Below, one piece after another: positions 10,812 through 23,278 of a stretch of 64,000 nucleotides of DNA. The notes beneath the pieces are model-generated. The model ran no database searches. It saw nothing but the letters and a program-made list of their open reading frames with translations, and had not been told where the DNA came from. Position 1 is the stretch's first letter. Every line of letters begins with the position of its first letter. Source of the stretch: Auanema rhodensis (Eukaryota; Nematoda; Chromadorea; Rhabditida; Rhabditidae); contig OZ059896.1 in NCBI GenBank assembly GCA_964057225.1, positions 18,658,501 to 18,722,500 of the forward strand, given 5' to 3'. Position numbers and translations under genes: made by a program.

Positions 10812-11116
10812 TTATTTTTTGTTTTAAAAAAATCATTACTCGATAGTTTACATGTTTTATGCTGTATTATCTCATACAATTGAAAAAAATACTAGCAATA
10901 AAACAAATGCAGTGATAATATTCTCGAAAATGTTCCTATTCAGAGTGAGAAAGTATCAAAATTTTCCCAAAGGTTTTCTCATAAGGTACTAAAATAAAAG
11001 TATTATTTCATATTATTATTTTTTCAGACCTAGAATCGATAAAAAAAAATCAACTACATTTTAGTGAGTTACTGGGTTGGGTTATACAAATTGTCTAATT
11101 TGAATGCGATTTAAAT

Positions 11117-11189
11117 GGCCTTGTGGCCTAATGGATAAGGCGTCGGACTTCGGATCCGAAGATTGTAGGTTCGAGTCCTGCCAGGGTCG
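11117..11189 (+). tRNA. tRNA-Arg(TCG), copy 30
   Basis: Majority sequence. Confidence 0.93.
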
Positions 11190-11494
11190 TTATTTTTTGT
11201 TTCAAAACAATCATTACCTGATAGTTTACATGTTTTATTCTATATTATCTCATACAATTGAAAAAAAATACTATCAGTAAAACAAATGCAGTGATAATAT
11301 TCTCGAAAATGTTCCTATTCAGAGTGAGAAAGTATCAAAAATTTCTCAAAGGTTTTCTCATAAGGTACTAAAATAAAAGTATTATTTCATATTATTATTT
11401 TTTCAGACCTAGAATCGATAAAAAAAATCAACTACATTTTATTGAGTTACTGGGTTGGGTTATACAAATTGTCTAATTAGAATGCGATTTACAT

Positions 11495-11567
11495 GGCCTT
11501 GTGGCCTAATGGATAAGGCGTCGGACTTCGGATCCGAAGATTGTAGGTTCGAGTCCTGCCAGGGTCG
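11495..11567 (+). tRNA. tRNA-Arg(TCG), copy 31
   Basis: Majority sequence. Confidence 0.93.
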
Positions 11568-11871
11568 TTATTTTTTGTTTTAAAAAAATCATTACTCGAT
11601 AGTTTACATGTTTTATGCTGTATTATCTCATACAATTGAAAAAAATACTAGCAATAAAACAAATGCAATGATAATATTCTCGAAAATGTTCCTATTCAGA
11701 GTGAGAAAATATCTACAATTTCCCGAAGGTTTTCTCATAAGGTACTAAAATAAAAGTATTATTCCATATTATTATTTTTTCAGACCTAAATCGATAAAAA
11801 AAAATCAACTACATTTTAGTGAGTTACTGGGTTGGGTTATACAAATTGTCTAATTACAATGCGATTTAAAT

Positions 11872-11944
11872 GGCCTTGTGGCCTAATGGATAAGGCGTCG
11901 GACTTCGGATCCGAAGATTGTAGTTTCGAGTCCTGCCAGGGTCG
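11872..11944 (+). tRNA. tRNA-Arg(TCG), copy 32, type B
   Basis: G53 to T; T8 is intact, unlike the related copies 19 and 25. Confidence 0.75.
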
Positions 11945-12249
11945 TTATTTTTTGTTTCAAAAAAATCATTACCTGATAGTTTACATGTTTTATTCTGTAT
12001 TATCTCATACAATTGAAAAAAATACTAGCAGTAAAACAAATGCAGTGATATTATTCTCGAGAATGTTCCTATTCAGAGTGAGAAAATATCTACAATTTCC
12101 CGAAGGTTTTCTCATAAGGTACTAAAATAAAAGTATTATTTCATATTATTATTTTTTCAGACCTAGAATCGATAAAAAAAAATCAACTACATTTTAGTGA
12201 GTTACTGGGTTGGGTTATACAAATTGTCTAATTAGAATGCGATTTACAT

Positions 12250-12322
12250 GGCCTTGTGGCCTAATGGATAAGGCGTCGGACTTCGGATCCGAAGATTGTA
12301 GGTTCGAGTCCTGCCAGGGTCG
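12250..12322 (+). tRNA. tRNA-Arg(TCG), copy 33
   Basis: Majority sequence. Confidence 0.93.
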
Positions 12323-12627
12323 TTATTTTTTGTTTTAAAAAAATCATTACTCGATAGTTTACATGTTTTATGCTGTATTATCTCATACAATTGAAAAAAA
12401 TACTAGCAATAAAACAAATGCAGTGATAATATTCTCGAAAATGTTCCTATTCAGAGTGAGAAAATATCTACAATTTCCCGAAGGTTTTCTCATAAGGTAC
12501 TAAAATAAAAGTATTATTTCATATTATTATTTTTTCAGACCTAGAATCGATAAAAAAAAATCAACTACATTTTAGTGAGTTACTGGGTTGGGTTATACAA
12601 ATTGTCTAATTTGAATGCGATTTAAAT

Positions 12628-12700
12628 GGCCTTGTGGCCTAATGGATAAGGCGTCGGACTTCGGATCCGAAGATTGTAGGTTCGAGTCCTGCCAGGGTCG
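12628..12700 (+). tRNA. tRNA-Arg(TCG), copy 34
   Basis: Majority sequence; T9 terminator. Confidence 0.93.
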
Positions 12701-13008
12701 TTATTTTTTTTTGTTTCAAAACAATCATTACCTGATAGTTCACATGTTTTATTCTATATTATATCATACAATTGAAAAAAATACTAGCAGTAAAACAAAT
12801 GCAGTGATAATATTCTCGAAAATGTTCCTATTCAGAGTGAGAAAGTATCAAAAATTTCCCAAAGGTTTTCTCATAAGGTACTAAAATAAAAGTATTATTT
12901 CATATTATTATTTTTTCAGACCTAGAATCGATAAAAAAAAATCAACTACATTTTAGTGAGTTACTGGGTTGGGTTATACAAATTGTCTAATTAGAATGCG
13001 ATTTACAT

Positions 13009-13081
13009 GGCCTTGTGGCCTAATGGATAAGGCGTCGGACTTCGGATCCGAAGATTGTAGGTTCGAGTCCTGCCAGGGTCG
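13009..13081 (+). tRNA. tRNA-Arg(TCG), copy 35
   Basis: Majority sequence. Confidence 0.93.
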
Positions 13082-13386
13082 TTATTTTTTGTTTTAAAAA
13101 AATCATTACTCGATAGTTTACATGTTTTATGCTGTATTATCTCATACAATTGAAAAAAATACTAGCAATAAAACAAATGCAGTGATAATATTCTCGAAAA
13201 TGTTCCTATTCAGAGTGAGAAAATATCTACAATTTCCCGAAGGTTTTCTCATAAGGTACTAAAATAAAAGTATTATTTCATATTATTATTTTTTCAGACC
13301 TAGAATCGATAAAAAAAAATCAACTACATTTTAGTGAGTTACTGGGTTGGGTTATACAAATTGTCTAATTAGAATGCGATTTACAT

Positions 13387-13459
13387 GGCCTTGTGGCCTA
13401 ATGGATAAGGCGTCGGACTTCGGATCCGAAGATTGTAGGTTCGAGTCCTGCCAGGGTCG
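13387..13459 (+). tRNA. tRNA-Arg(TCG), copy 36
   Basis: Majority sequence. Confidence 0.93.
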
Positions 13460-13764
13460 TTATTTTTTGTTTTAAAAAAATCATTACTCGATAGTTTACA
13501 TGTTTTATGCTGTATTATCTCATACAATTGAAAAAAATACTAGCAATAAAACAAATGCAGTGATAATATTCTCGAAAATGTTCCTATTCAGAGTGAGAAA
13601 ATATCTACAATTTCCCGAAGGTTTTCTCATAAGGTACTAAAATAAAAGTATTATTTCATATTATTATTTTTTCAGACCTAGAATCGATAAAAAAAAATCA
13701 ACTACATTTTAGTGAGTTACTGGGTTGGGTTATACAAATTGTCTAATTTGAATGCGATTTAAAT

Positions 13765-13837
13765 GGCCTTGTGGCCTAATGGATAAGGCGTCGGACTTCG
13801 GATCCGAAGATTGTAGGTTCGAGTCCTGCCAGGGTCG
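13765..13837 (+). tRNA. tRNA-Arg(TCG), copy 37
   Basis: Majority sequence; T9 terminator. Confidence 0.93.
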
Positions 13838-14145
13838 TTATTTTTTTTTGTTTCAAAACAATCATTACCTGATAGTTCACATGTTTTATTCTATATTATA
13901 TCATACAATTGAAAAAAATACTAGCAGTAAAACAAATGCAGTGATAATATTCTCGAAAATGTTCCTATTCAGAGTGAGAAAGTATCAAAAATTTCCCAAA
14001 GGTTTTCTCATAAGGTACTAAAATAAAAGTATTATTTCATATTATTATTTTTTCAGACCTAGAATCGATAAAAAAAAATCAACTACATTTTAGTGAGTTA
14101 CTGGGTTGGGTTATACAAATTGTCTAATTAGAATGCGATTTACAT

Positions 14146-14218
14146 GGCCTTGTGGCCTAATGGATAAGGCGTCGGACTTCGGATCCGAAGATTGTAGGTT
14201 CGAGTCCTGCCAGGGTCG
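14146..14218 (+). tRNA. tRNA-Arg(TCG), copy 38
   Basis: Majority sequence. Confidence 0.93.
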
Positions 14219-14523
14219 TTATTTTTTGTTTTAAAAAAATCATTACTCGATAGTTTACATGTTTTATGCTGTATTATCTCATACAATTGAAAAAAATACT
14301 AGCAATAAAACAAATGCAGTGATAATATTCTCGAAAATGTTCCTATTCAGAGTGAGAAAATATCTACAATTTCCCGAAGGTTTTCTCATAAGGTACTAAA
14401 ATAAAAGTATTATTTCATATTATTATTTTTTCAGACCTAGAATCGATAAAAAAAAATCAACTACATTTTAGTGAGTTACTGGGTTGGGTTATATAAATTG
14501 TCTAATTTGAATGCGATTTAAAT

Positions 14524-14596
14524 GGCCTTGTGGCCTAATGGATAAGGCGTCGGACTTTGGATCCGAAGATTGTAGGTTCGAGTCCTGCCAGGGTCG
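14524..14596 (+). tRNA. tRNA-Arg body with TTG (Gln) anticodon, copy 39, type E
   Basis: C35 to T changes the anticodon from TCG to TTG, which reads the glutamine codon CAA. The rest is the majority sequence and the fold is intact. TATATAA stands at -34. Confidence 0.88.
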
Positions 14597-14901
14597 TTAT
14601 TTTTTGTTTCAAAACAATCATTACCTGATAGTTTTTATGTTTTATTCTATATTATCTCATACAATTGAAAAAAATACTAGCAGTAAAACAAATGCAGTGA
14701 TAATATTCTCGAAAATGTTCCTATTCAGAGTGAGAAAGTATCAAAAATTTCCCAAAGGTTTTCTCATAAGGTACTAAAATAAAAGTATTATTTCATATTA
14801 TTATTTTTTCAGACCTAGAATCGATAAAAAAAAATCAACTACATTTTAGTGAGTTACTGGGTTGGGTTATACAAATTGTCTAATTAGAATGCGATTTACA
14901 T

Positions 14902-14974
14902 GGCCTTGTGGCCTAATGGATAAGGCGTCGGACTTCGGATCCGAAGATTGTAGGTTCGAGTCCTGCCAGGGTCG
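14902..14974 (+). tRNA. tRNA-Arg(TCG), copy 40
   Basis: Majority sequence. Confidence 0.93.
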
Positions 14975-15279
14975 TTATTTTTTGTTTCAAAACAATCATT
15001 ACCTGATAGTTTACATGTTTTATTCTATATTATCTCATACAATTGAAAAAAATAATAGCAGTAAAACAAATGCAGTGTTAATATTCTTGAGAATGTTCCT
15101 ATTCAGAGTGAGAAAATATCTAAAATTTCTCAAAGGTTTTCTCATAAGGTACTAAAATAAAAGTATTATTTCATATTATTATTTTTTCAGACCTAGAATC
15201 GATAAAAAAAAATCAACTACATTTTAGTGAGTTACTGGGTTGGGTTATACAAATTGTCTAATTTGAATGCGATTTAAAT

Positions 15280-15352
15280 GGCCTTGTGGCCTAATGGATA
15301 AGGCGTCGGACTTCGGATCCGAAGATTGTAGGTTCGAGTCCTGCCAGGGTCG
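15280..15352 (+). tRNA. tRNA-Arg(TCG), copy 41
   Basis: Majority sequence. Confidence 0.93.
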
Positions 15353-15657
15353 TTATTTTTTGTTTCAAAACAATCATTACCTGATAGTTTACATGTTTTA
15401 TTCTATATTATCTCATACAATTGAAAAAAATACTAGCAGTAAAACAAATGCAGTGATAATATTCTCGAAAATGTTCCTATTCAGAGTGAGAAAGTATCAA
15501 AAATTTCCCAAAGGTTTTCTCATAAGGTACTAAAATAAAAGTATTATTTCATATTATTATTTTTTCAGACCTAGAATCGATAAAAAAAAATCAACTACAT
15601 TTTAGTGAGTTACTGGGTTGGGTTATACAAATTGTCTAATTTGAATGCGATTTACAT

Positions 15658-15730
15658 GGCCTTGTGGCCTAATGGATAAGGCGTCGGACTTTGGATCCGA
15701 AGATTGTAGGTTCGAGTCCTGCCAGGGTCG
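15658..15730 (+). tRNA. tRNA-Arg body with TTG (Gln) anticodon, copy 42, type E
   Basis: C35 to T as in copy 39; otherwise intact. Confidence 0.88.
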
Positions 15731-16035
15731 TTATTTTTTGTTTCAAAACAATCATTACCTGATAGTTTTTATGTTTTATTCTATATTATCTCATACAATT
15801 GAAAAAAATACTAGCAGTAAAACAAATGCAGTGATAATATTCTCGAAAATGTTCCTATTCAGAGTGAGAAAGTATCAAAAATTTCCCAAAGGTTTTCTCA
15901 TAAGGTACTAAAATAAAAGTATTATTTCATATTATTATTTTTTCAGACCTAGAATCGATAAAAAAAAATCAACTACATTTTAGTGAGTTACTGGGTTGGG
16001 TTATACAAATTGTCTAATTAGAATGCGATTTACAT

Positions 16036-16108
16036 GGCCTTGTGGCCTAATGGATAAGGCGTCGGACTTCGGATCCGAAGATTGTAGGTTCGAGTCCTGC
16101 CAGGGTCG
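16036..16108 (+). tRNA. tRNA-Arg(TCG), copy 43
   Basis: Majority sequence. Confidence 0.93.
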
Positions 16109-16413
16109 TTATTTTTTGTTTCAAAACAATCATTACCTGATAGTTTACATGTTTTATTCTATATTATCTCATACAATTGAAAAAAATAATAGCAGTAAAA
16201 CAAATGCAGTGTTAATATTCTTGAGAATGTTCCTATTCAGAGTGAGAAAATATCTAAAATTTCTCAAAGGTTTTCTCATAAGGTACTAAAATAAAAGTAT
16301 TATTTCATATTATTATTTTTTCAGACCTAGAATCGATAAAAAAAAATCAACTACATTTTAGTGAGTTACTGGGTTGGGTTATACAAATTGTCTAATTTGA
16401 ATGCGATTTAAAT

Positions 16414-16486
16414 GGCCTTGTGGCCTAATGGATAAGGCGTCGGACTTCGGATCCGAAGATTGTAGGTTCGAGTCCTGCCAGGGTCG
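16414..16486 (+). tRNA. tRNA-Arg(TCG), copy 44
   Basis: Majority sequence. Confidence 0.93.
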
Positions 16487-16791
16487 TTATTTTTTGTTTC
16501 AAAACAATCATTACCTGATAGTTTACATGTTTTATTCTATATTATCTCATACAATTGAAAAAAATACTAGCAGTAAAACAAATGCAGTGATAATATTCTC
16601 GAAAATGTTCCTATTCAGAGTGAGAAAGTATCAAAAATTTCCCAAAGGTTTTCTCATAAGGTACTAAAATAAAAGTATTATTTCATATTATTATTTTTTC
16701 AGACCTAGAATCGATAAAAAAAAATCAACTACATTTTAGTGAGTTACTGGGTTGGGTTATACAAATTGTCTAATTAGAATGCGATTTACAT

Positions 16792-16864
16792 GGCCTTGTG
16801 GCCTAATGGATAAGGCGTCGGACTTCGGATCCGAAGATTGTAGGTTCGAGTCCTGCCAGGGTCG
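16792..16864 (+). tRNA. tRNA-Arg(TCG), copy 45
   Basis: Majority sequence. Confidence 0.93.
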
Positions 16865-17167
16865 TTATTTTTTGTTTTAAAAAAACCTTACTCGATAGTT
16901 TACATGTTTTATGCTGTATTATCTCATACAATTGAAAAAAATAATAGCAGTAAAACAAATGCAGTGTTAATATTCTTGAGAATGTTCCTATTCAGAGTGA
17001 GAAAATATCTAAAATTTCTCAAAGGTTTTCTCATAAGGTACTAAAATAAAAGTATTATTTCATATTATTATTTTTTCAGACCTAGAATCGATAAAAAAAA
17101 TCAACTACATTTTATTGAGTTACTGGGTTGGGTTATACAAATTGTCTAATTAGAATTCGATTTAAAT

Positions 17168-17240
17168 GGCCTTGTGGCCTAATGGATAAGGCGTCGGACT
17201 TCGGATCCGAAGATTGTAGGTTCGAGTCCTGCCAGGGTCG
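17168..17240 (+). tRNA. tRNA-Arg(TCG), copy 46
   Basis: Majority sequence. Confidence 0.93.
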
Positions 17241-17544
17241 TTATTTTTTGTTTCAAAACAATCATTACCTGATAGTTTACATGTTTTATTCTATATTATC
17301 TCATACAATTGAAAAAAATAATAGCAGTAAAACAAATGCAGTGTTAATATTCTTGAGAATGTTCCTATTCAGAGTGAGAAAATATCTAAAATTTCTCAAA
17401 GGTTTTCTCATAAGGTACTAAAATAAAAGTATTATTTCATATTATTATTTTTTCAGACCTAGAATCGATAAAAAAAATCAACTACATTTTATTGAGTTAC
17501 TGGGTTGGGTTATACAAATTGTCTAATTAGAATTCGATTTAAAT

Positions 17545-17617
17545 GGCCTTGTGGCCTAATGGATAAGGCGTCGGACTTCGGATCCGAAGATTGTAGGTTC
17601 GAGTCCTGCCAGGGTCG
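17545..17617 (+). tRNA. tRNA-Arg(TCG), copy 47
   Basis: Majority sequence. Confidence 0.93.
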
Positions 17618-17921
17618 TTATTTTTTGTTTCAAAACAATCATTACCTGATAGTTTACATGTTTTATTCTATATTATCTCAAACAATTGAGAAAAATACTA
17701 GCAGTAAAACAAATGCAGTGATAATATTCTCGAAAATGTTCCTGTTCAGAGTGAGAAAGTATCAAAAATTTCCCGAAGGTTTTCTCATAAGGTACTAAAA
17801 TAAAAATGTTATTTCATATTATTATTTTTTCAGACCTAGAATCGATAAAAAATATCAACTACATTTTAGTGAGTTACTGGGTTGGGTTATACAAATTGTC
17901 TAATTTGAATGCGATTTAAAT

Positions 17922-17994
17922 GGCCTTGTGGCCTAATGGATAAGGCGTCGGACTTCGGATCCGAAGATTGTAGGTTCGAGTCCTGCCAGGGTCG
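17922..17994 (+). tRNA. tRNA-Arg(TCG), copy 48
   Basis: Majority sequence. Confidence 0.93.
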
Positions 17995-18299
17995 TTATTT
18001 TTTGTTTCAAAACAATCATTACCTGATAGTTTACATGTTTTATTCTATATTATCTCATACAATTGAAAAAAATACTAGCAGTAAAACAAATGCAGTGATA
18101 ATATTCTCGAAAATGTTCCTATTCAGAGTGAGAAAGTATCAAAAATTTCCCAAAGGTTTTCTCATAAGGTACTAAAATAAAAGTATTATTTCATATTATT
18201 ATTTTTTCAGACCTAGAATCGATAAAAAAAAATCAACTACATTTTAGTGAGTTACTGGGTTGGGTTATACAAATTGTCTAATTAGAATGCGATTTACAT

Positions 18300-18372
18300 G
18301 GCCTTGTGGCCTAATGGATAAGGCGTCGGACTTCGGATCCGAAGATTGTAGGTTCGAGTCCTGCCAGGGTCG
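18300..18372 (+). tRNA. tRNA-Arg(TCG), copy 49
   Basis: Majority sequence. Confidence 0.93.
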
Positions 18373-18675
18373 TTATTTTTTGTTTTAAAAAAACCTTACT
18401 CGATAGTTTACATGTTTTATGCTGTATTATCTCATACAATTGAAAAAAATAATAGCAGTAAAACAAATGCAGTGTTAATATTCTTGAGAATGTTCCTATT
18501 CAGAGTGAGAAAATATCTAAAATTTCTCAAAGGTTTTCTCATAAGGTACTAAAATAAAAGTATTATTTCATATTATTATTTTTTCAGACCTAGAATCGAT
18601 AAAAAAAATCAACTACATTTTATTGAGTTACTGGGTTGGGTTATACAAATTGTCTAATTAGAATTCGATTTAAAT

Positions 18676-18748
18676 GGCCTTGTGGCCTAATGGATAAGGC
18701 GTCGGACTTCGGATCCGAAGATTGTAGGTTCGAGTCCTGCCAGGGTCG
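18676..18748 (+). tRNA. tRNA-Arg(TCG), copy 50
   Basis: Majority sequence. Confidence 0.93.
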
Positions 18749-19052
18749 TTATTTTTTGTTTCAAAACAATCATTACCTGATAGTTTACATGTTTTATTCT
18801 ATATTATCTCAAACAATTGAGAAAAATACTAGCAGTAAAACAAATGCAGTGATAATATTCTCGAAAATGTTCCTATTCAGAGTGAGAAAGTATCAAAAAT
18901 TTCCCGAAGGTTTTCTCATAAGGTACTAAAATAAAAATGTTATTTCATATTATTATTTTTTCAGACCTAGAATCGATAAAAAATATCAACTACATTTTAG
19001 TGAGTTACTGGGTTGGGTTATACAAATTGTCTAATTTGAATGCGATTTAAAT

Positions 19053-19125
19053 GGCCTTGTGGCCTAATGGATAAGGCGTCGGACTTCGGATCCGAAGATT
19101 GTAGGTTCGAGTCCTGCCAGGGTCG
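19053..19125 (+). tRNA. tRNA-Arg(TCG), copy 51
   Basis: Majority sequence. Confidence 0.93.
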
Positions 19126-19428
19126 TTATTTTTTGTTTTAAAAAAACCTTACTCGATAGTTTACATGTTTTATGCTGTATTATCTCATACAATTGAAAAA
19201 AATAATAGCAGTAAAACAAATGCAGTGTTAATATTCTTGAGAATGTTCCTATTCAGAGTGAGAAAATATCTAAAATTTCTCAAAGGTTTTCTCATAAGGT
19301 ACTAAAATAAAAGTATTATTTCATATTATTATTTTTTCAGACCTAGAATCGATAAAAAAAATCAACTACATTTTATTGAGTTACTGGGTTGGGTTATACA
19401 AATTGTCTAATTAGAATTCGATTTAAAT

Positions 19429-19501
19429 GGCCTTGTGGCCTAATGGATAAGGCGTCGGACTTCGGATCCGAAGATTGTAGGTTCGAGTCCTGCCAGGGTC
19501 G
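19429..19501 (+). tRNA. tRNA-Arg(TCG), copy 52
   Basis: Majority sequence. Confidence 0.93.
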
Positions 19502-19805
19502 TTATTTTTTGTTTCAAAACAATCATTACCTGATAGTTTACATGTTTTATTCTATATTATCTCAAACAATTGAGAAAAATACTAGCAGTAAAACAAATGC
19601 AGTGATAATATTCTCGAAAATGTTCCTATTCAGAGTGAGAAAGTATCAAAAATTTCCCGAAGGTTTTCTCATAAGGTACTAAAATAAAAATGTTATTTCA
19701 TATTATTATTTTTTCAGACCTAGAATCGATAAAAAATATCAACTACATTTTAGTGAGTTACTGGGTTGGGTTATACAAATTGTCTAATTTGAATGCGATT
19801 TAAAT

Positions 19806-19878
19806 GGCCTTGTGGCCTAATGGATAAGGCGTCGGACTTCGGATCCGAAGATTGTAGGTTCGAGTCCTGCCAGGGTCG
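19806..19878 (+). tRNA. tRNA-Arg(TCG), copy 53
   Basis: Majority sequence. Confidence 0.93.
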
Positions 19879-20183
19879 TTATTTTTTGTTTCAAAACAAT
19901 CATTACCTGATAGTTTACATGTTTTATTCTATATTATCTCATACAATTGAAAAAAATACTAGCAGTAAAACAAATGCAGTGATAATATTCTCGAAAATGT
20001 TCCTATTCAGAGTGAGAAAGTATCAAAAATTTCCCAAAGGTTTTCTCATAAGGTACTGAAATAAAAGTATTATTTCATATTATTATTTTTTCAGACCTAG
20101 AATCGATAAAAAAAAATCAACTACATTTTAGTGAGTTACTGGGTTGGGTTATACAAATTGTCTAATTAGAATGCGATTTACAT

Positions 20184-20256
20184 GGCCTTGTGGCCTAATG
20201 GATAAGCCGTCGGACTTCGGATCCGAAGATTGTAGGTTCGAGTCCTGCCAGGGTCG
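20184..20256 (+). tRNA. tRNA-Arg(TCG), copy 54, type D
   Basis: G24 to C breaks the C11-G24 pair of the D stem. Confidence 0.8.
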
Positions 20257-20560
20257 TTATTTTTTGTTTTAAAAAAACCTTACTCGATAGTTTACATGTT
20301 TTATGCTGTATTATCTCATACAATTGAAAAAAATACTAGCAATAAAACAAATGCAGTGATAATATTCTCGAAAATGTTCCTATTCAGAGTGAGAAAATAT
20401 CTACAATTTCCCGAAGGTTTTCTCATAAGGTACTAGAATAAAAGTATTATTTCATATTATTATTTTTTCAGACCTAGAATCGATAAAAAAAAATCAACTA
20501 CATTTTAGTGAGTTACTGGGTTGGGTTATATAATTTGTCTAATTTGAATGCGATTTAAAT

Positions 20561-20633
20561 GGCCTTGTGGCCTAATGGATAAGGCGTCGGACTTCGGATC
20601 CGAAGATTGTAGGTTCGAGTCCTGCCAGGGTCG
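20561..20633 (+). tRNA. tRNA-Arg(TCG), copy 55
   Basis: Majority sequence; TATATAA at -34. Confidence 0.93.
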
Positions 20634-20938
20634 TTATTTTTTGTTTCAAAACAATCATTACCTGATAGTTTACATGTTTTATTCTATATTATCTCATACA
20701 ATTGAAAAAAATACTAGCAGTAAAACAAATGCAGTGATAATATTCTCGAAAATGTTCCTATTCAGAGTGAGAAAGTATCAAAAATTTCCCAAAGGTTTTC
20801 TCATAAGGTACTAAAATAAAAGTATTATTTCATATTATTATTTTTTCAGACCTAGAATCGATAAAAAAAAATCAACTACATTTTAGTGAGTTACTGGGTT
20901 GGGTTATACAAATTGTCTAATTAGAATGCGATTTACAT

Positions 20939-21011
20939 GGCCTTGTGGCCTAATGGATAAGGCGTCGGACTTCGGATCCGAAGATTGTAGGTTCGAGTCC
21001 TGCCAGGGTCG
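20939..21011 (+). tRNA. tRNA-Arg(TCG), copy 56
   Basis: Majority sequence. Confidence 0.93.
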
Positions 21012-21316
21012 TTATTTTTTGTTTTAAAAAAATCATTACTCGATAGTTTACATGTTTTATGCTGTATTATCTCATACAATTGAAAAAAATACTAGCAATA
21101 AAACAAATGCAGTGATAATATTCTCGAAAATGTTCCTATTCAGAGTGAGAAAATATCTACAATTTCCCGAAGGTTTTCTCATAAGGTACTAAAATAAAAG
21201 TATTATTTCATATTATTATTTTTTCAGACCTAGAATCGATAAAAAAAAATCAACTACATTTTAGTGAGTTACTGGGTTGGGTTATATAAATTGTCTAATT
21301 TGAATGCGATTTAAAT

Positions 21317-21389
21317 GGCCTTGTGGCCTAATGGATAAGGCGTCGGACTTCGGATCCGAAGATTGTAGGTTCGAGTCCTGCCAGGGTCG
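21317..21389 (+). tRNA. tRNA-Arg(TCG), copy 57
   Basis: Majority sequence; TATATAA at -34. Confidence 0.93.
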
Positions 21390-21694
21390 TTATTTTTTGT
21401 TTCAAAACAATCATTACCTGATAGTTTTTATGTTTTATTCTATATTATCTCATACAATTGAAAAAAATACTAGCAGTAAAACAAATGCAGTGATAATATT
21501 CTCGAAAATGTTCCTATTCAGAGTGAGAAAGTATCAAAAATTTCCCAAAGGTTTTCTCATAAGGTACTAAAATAAAAGTATTATTTCATATTATTATTTT
21601 TTCAGACCTAGAATCGATAAAAAAAAATCAACTACATTTTAGTGAGTTACTGGGTTGGGTTATACAAATTGTCTAATTAGAATGCGATTTACAT

Positions 21695-21767
21695 GGCCTT
21701 GTGGCCTAATGGATAAGGCGTCGGACTTCGGATCCGAAGATTGTAGGTTCGAGTCCTGCCAGGGTCG
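21695..21767 (+). tRNA. tRNA-Arg(TCG), copy 58
   Basis: Majority sequence. Confidence 0.93.
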
Positions 21768-22072
21768 TTATTTTTTGTTTCAAAACAATCATTACTCGAT
21801 AGTTTACATGTTTTATGCTGTATTATCTCATACAATTGAAAAAAATACTAGCAATAAAACAAATGCAGTGATAATATTCTCGAAAATGTTCCTATTCAGA
21901 GTGAGAAAATATCTACAATTTCCCGAAGGTTTTCTCATAAGGTACTAAAATAAAAGTATTATTTCATATTATTATTTTTTCAGACCTTGAATCGATAAAA
22001 AAAAATCAACTACATTTTAGTGAGTTACTGGATTGGGTTATATAAATTGTCTAATTTGAATGCGATTTAAAT

Positions 22073-22145
22073 GGCCTTGTGGCCTAATGGATAAGGCGTC
22101 GGACTTCGGATCCGAAGATTGTAGGTTCGAGTCCTGCCAGGGTCG
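22073..22145 (+). tRNA. tRNA-Arg(TCG), copy 59
   Basis: Majority sequence; TATATAA at -34. Confidence 0.93.
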
Positions 22146-22450
22146 TTATTTTTTGTTTCAAAACAATCATTACCTGATAGTTTTTATGTTTTATTCTATA
22201 TTATCTCATACAATTGAAAAAAATACTAGCAGTAAAACAAATGCAGTGATAATATTCTCGAAAATGTTCCTATTCAGAGTGAGAAAGTATCAAAAATTTC
22301 CCAAAGGTTTTCTCATAAGGTACTAAAATAAAAGTATTATTTCATATTATTATTTTTTCAGACCTAGAATCGATAAAAAAAAATCAACTACATTTTAGTG
22401 AGTTACTGGGTTGGGTTATACAAATTGTCTAATTAGAATGCGATTTACAT

Positions 22451-22523
22451 GGCCTTGTGGCCTAATGGATAAGGCGTCGGACTTCGGATCCGAAGATTGT
22501 AGGTTCGAGTCCTGCCAGGGTCG
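22451..22523 (+). tRNA. tRNA-Arg(TCG), copy 60
   Basis: Majority sequence. Confidence 0.93.
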
Positions 22524-22827
22524 TTATTTTTTGTTTCAAAACAATCATTACCTGATAGTTTACATGTTTTATTCTATATTATCTCATACAATTGAAAAAA
22601 ATAATAGCAGTAAAACAAATGCAGTGTTAATATTCTTGAGAATGTTCCTATTCAGAGTGAGAAAATATCTAAAATTTCTCAAAGGTTTTCTCATAAGGTA
22701 CTAAAATAAAAGTATTATTTCATATTATTATTTTTTCAGACCTAGAATCGATAAAAAAAATCAACTACATTTTATTGAGTTACTGGGTTGGGTTATACAA
22801 ATTGTCTAATTAGAATGCGATTTAAAT

Positions 22828-22900
22828 GGCCTTGTGGCCTAATGGATAAGGCGTCGGACTTCGGATCCGAAGATTGTAGGTTCGAGTCCTGCCAGGGTCG
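22828..22900 (+). tRNA. tRNA-Arg(TCG), copy 61
   Basis: Majority sequence. Confidence 0.93.
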
Positions 22901-23205
22901 TTATTTTTTGTTTCAAAACAATCATTACCTGATAGTTTACATGTTTTATTCTATATTATCTCATACAATTGAAAAAAATACTAGCAGTAAAACAAATGCA
23001 GTGATAATATTCTCGAAAATGTTCCTATTCAGAGTGAGAAAGTATCAAAAATTTCCCAAAGGTTTTCTCATAAGGTACTAAAATAAAAGTATTATTTCAT
23101 ATTATTATTTTTTCAGACCTAGAATCGATAAAAAAAAATCAACTACATTTTAGTGAGTTACTGGGTTGGGTTATACAAATTGTCTAATTAGAATGCGATT
23201 TACAT

Positions 23206-23278
23206 GGCCTTGTGGCCTAATGGATAAGGCGTCGGACTTCGGATCCGAAGATTGTAGGTTCGAGTCCTGCCAGGGTCG
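23206..23278 (+). tRNA. tRNA-Arg(TCG), copy 62
   Basis: Majority sequence. Confidence 0.93.

Larger units (their letters stand above)
6577..11116 (+). repeat. Six-unit tandem duplication (period 2270 bp)
   Basis: Units at 6577, 6954, 7332, 7710, 8091 and 8469 recur at 8847, 9224, 9602, 9980, 10361 and 10739. Shared private markers are GGCCTTGAGG (T8 to A) at 6954 and 9224, a T9 terminator at 7710 and 9980, and ATTCCATATT in the spacer. Edges are approximate. A partial third copy of the start is at 11495-11872. Confidence 0.85.
12250..14523 (+). repeat. Three-unit tandem duplication (period 1137 bp)
   Basis: Units 12250, 12628 and 13009 recur at 13387, 13765 and 14146. The shared markers are the T9 terminator and ATATCATACAATTG in the second unit of each block. 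Confidence 0.8.
14524..16791 (+). repeat. Three-unit tandem duplication (period 1134 bp)
   Basis: Units 14524, 14902 and 15280 recur at 15658, 16036 and 16414. The first unit of each block has the TTG anticodon. The blocks differ slightly just upstream of that first tRNA (TTATATAAATT against TTATACAAATT). Confidence 0.8.
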
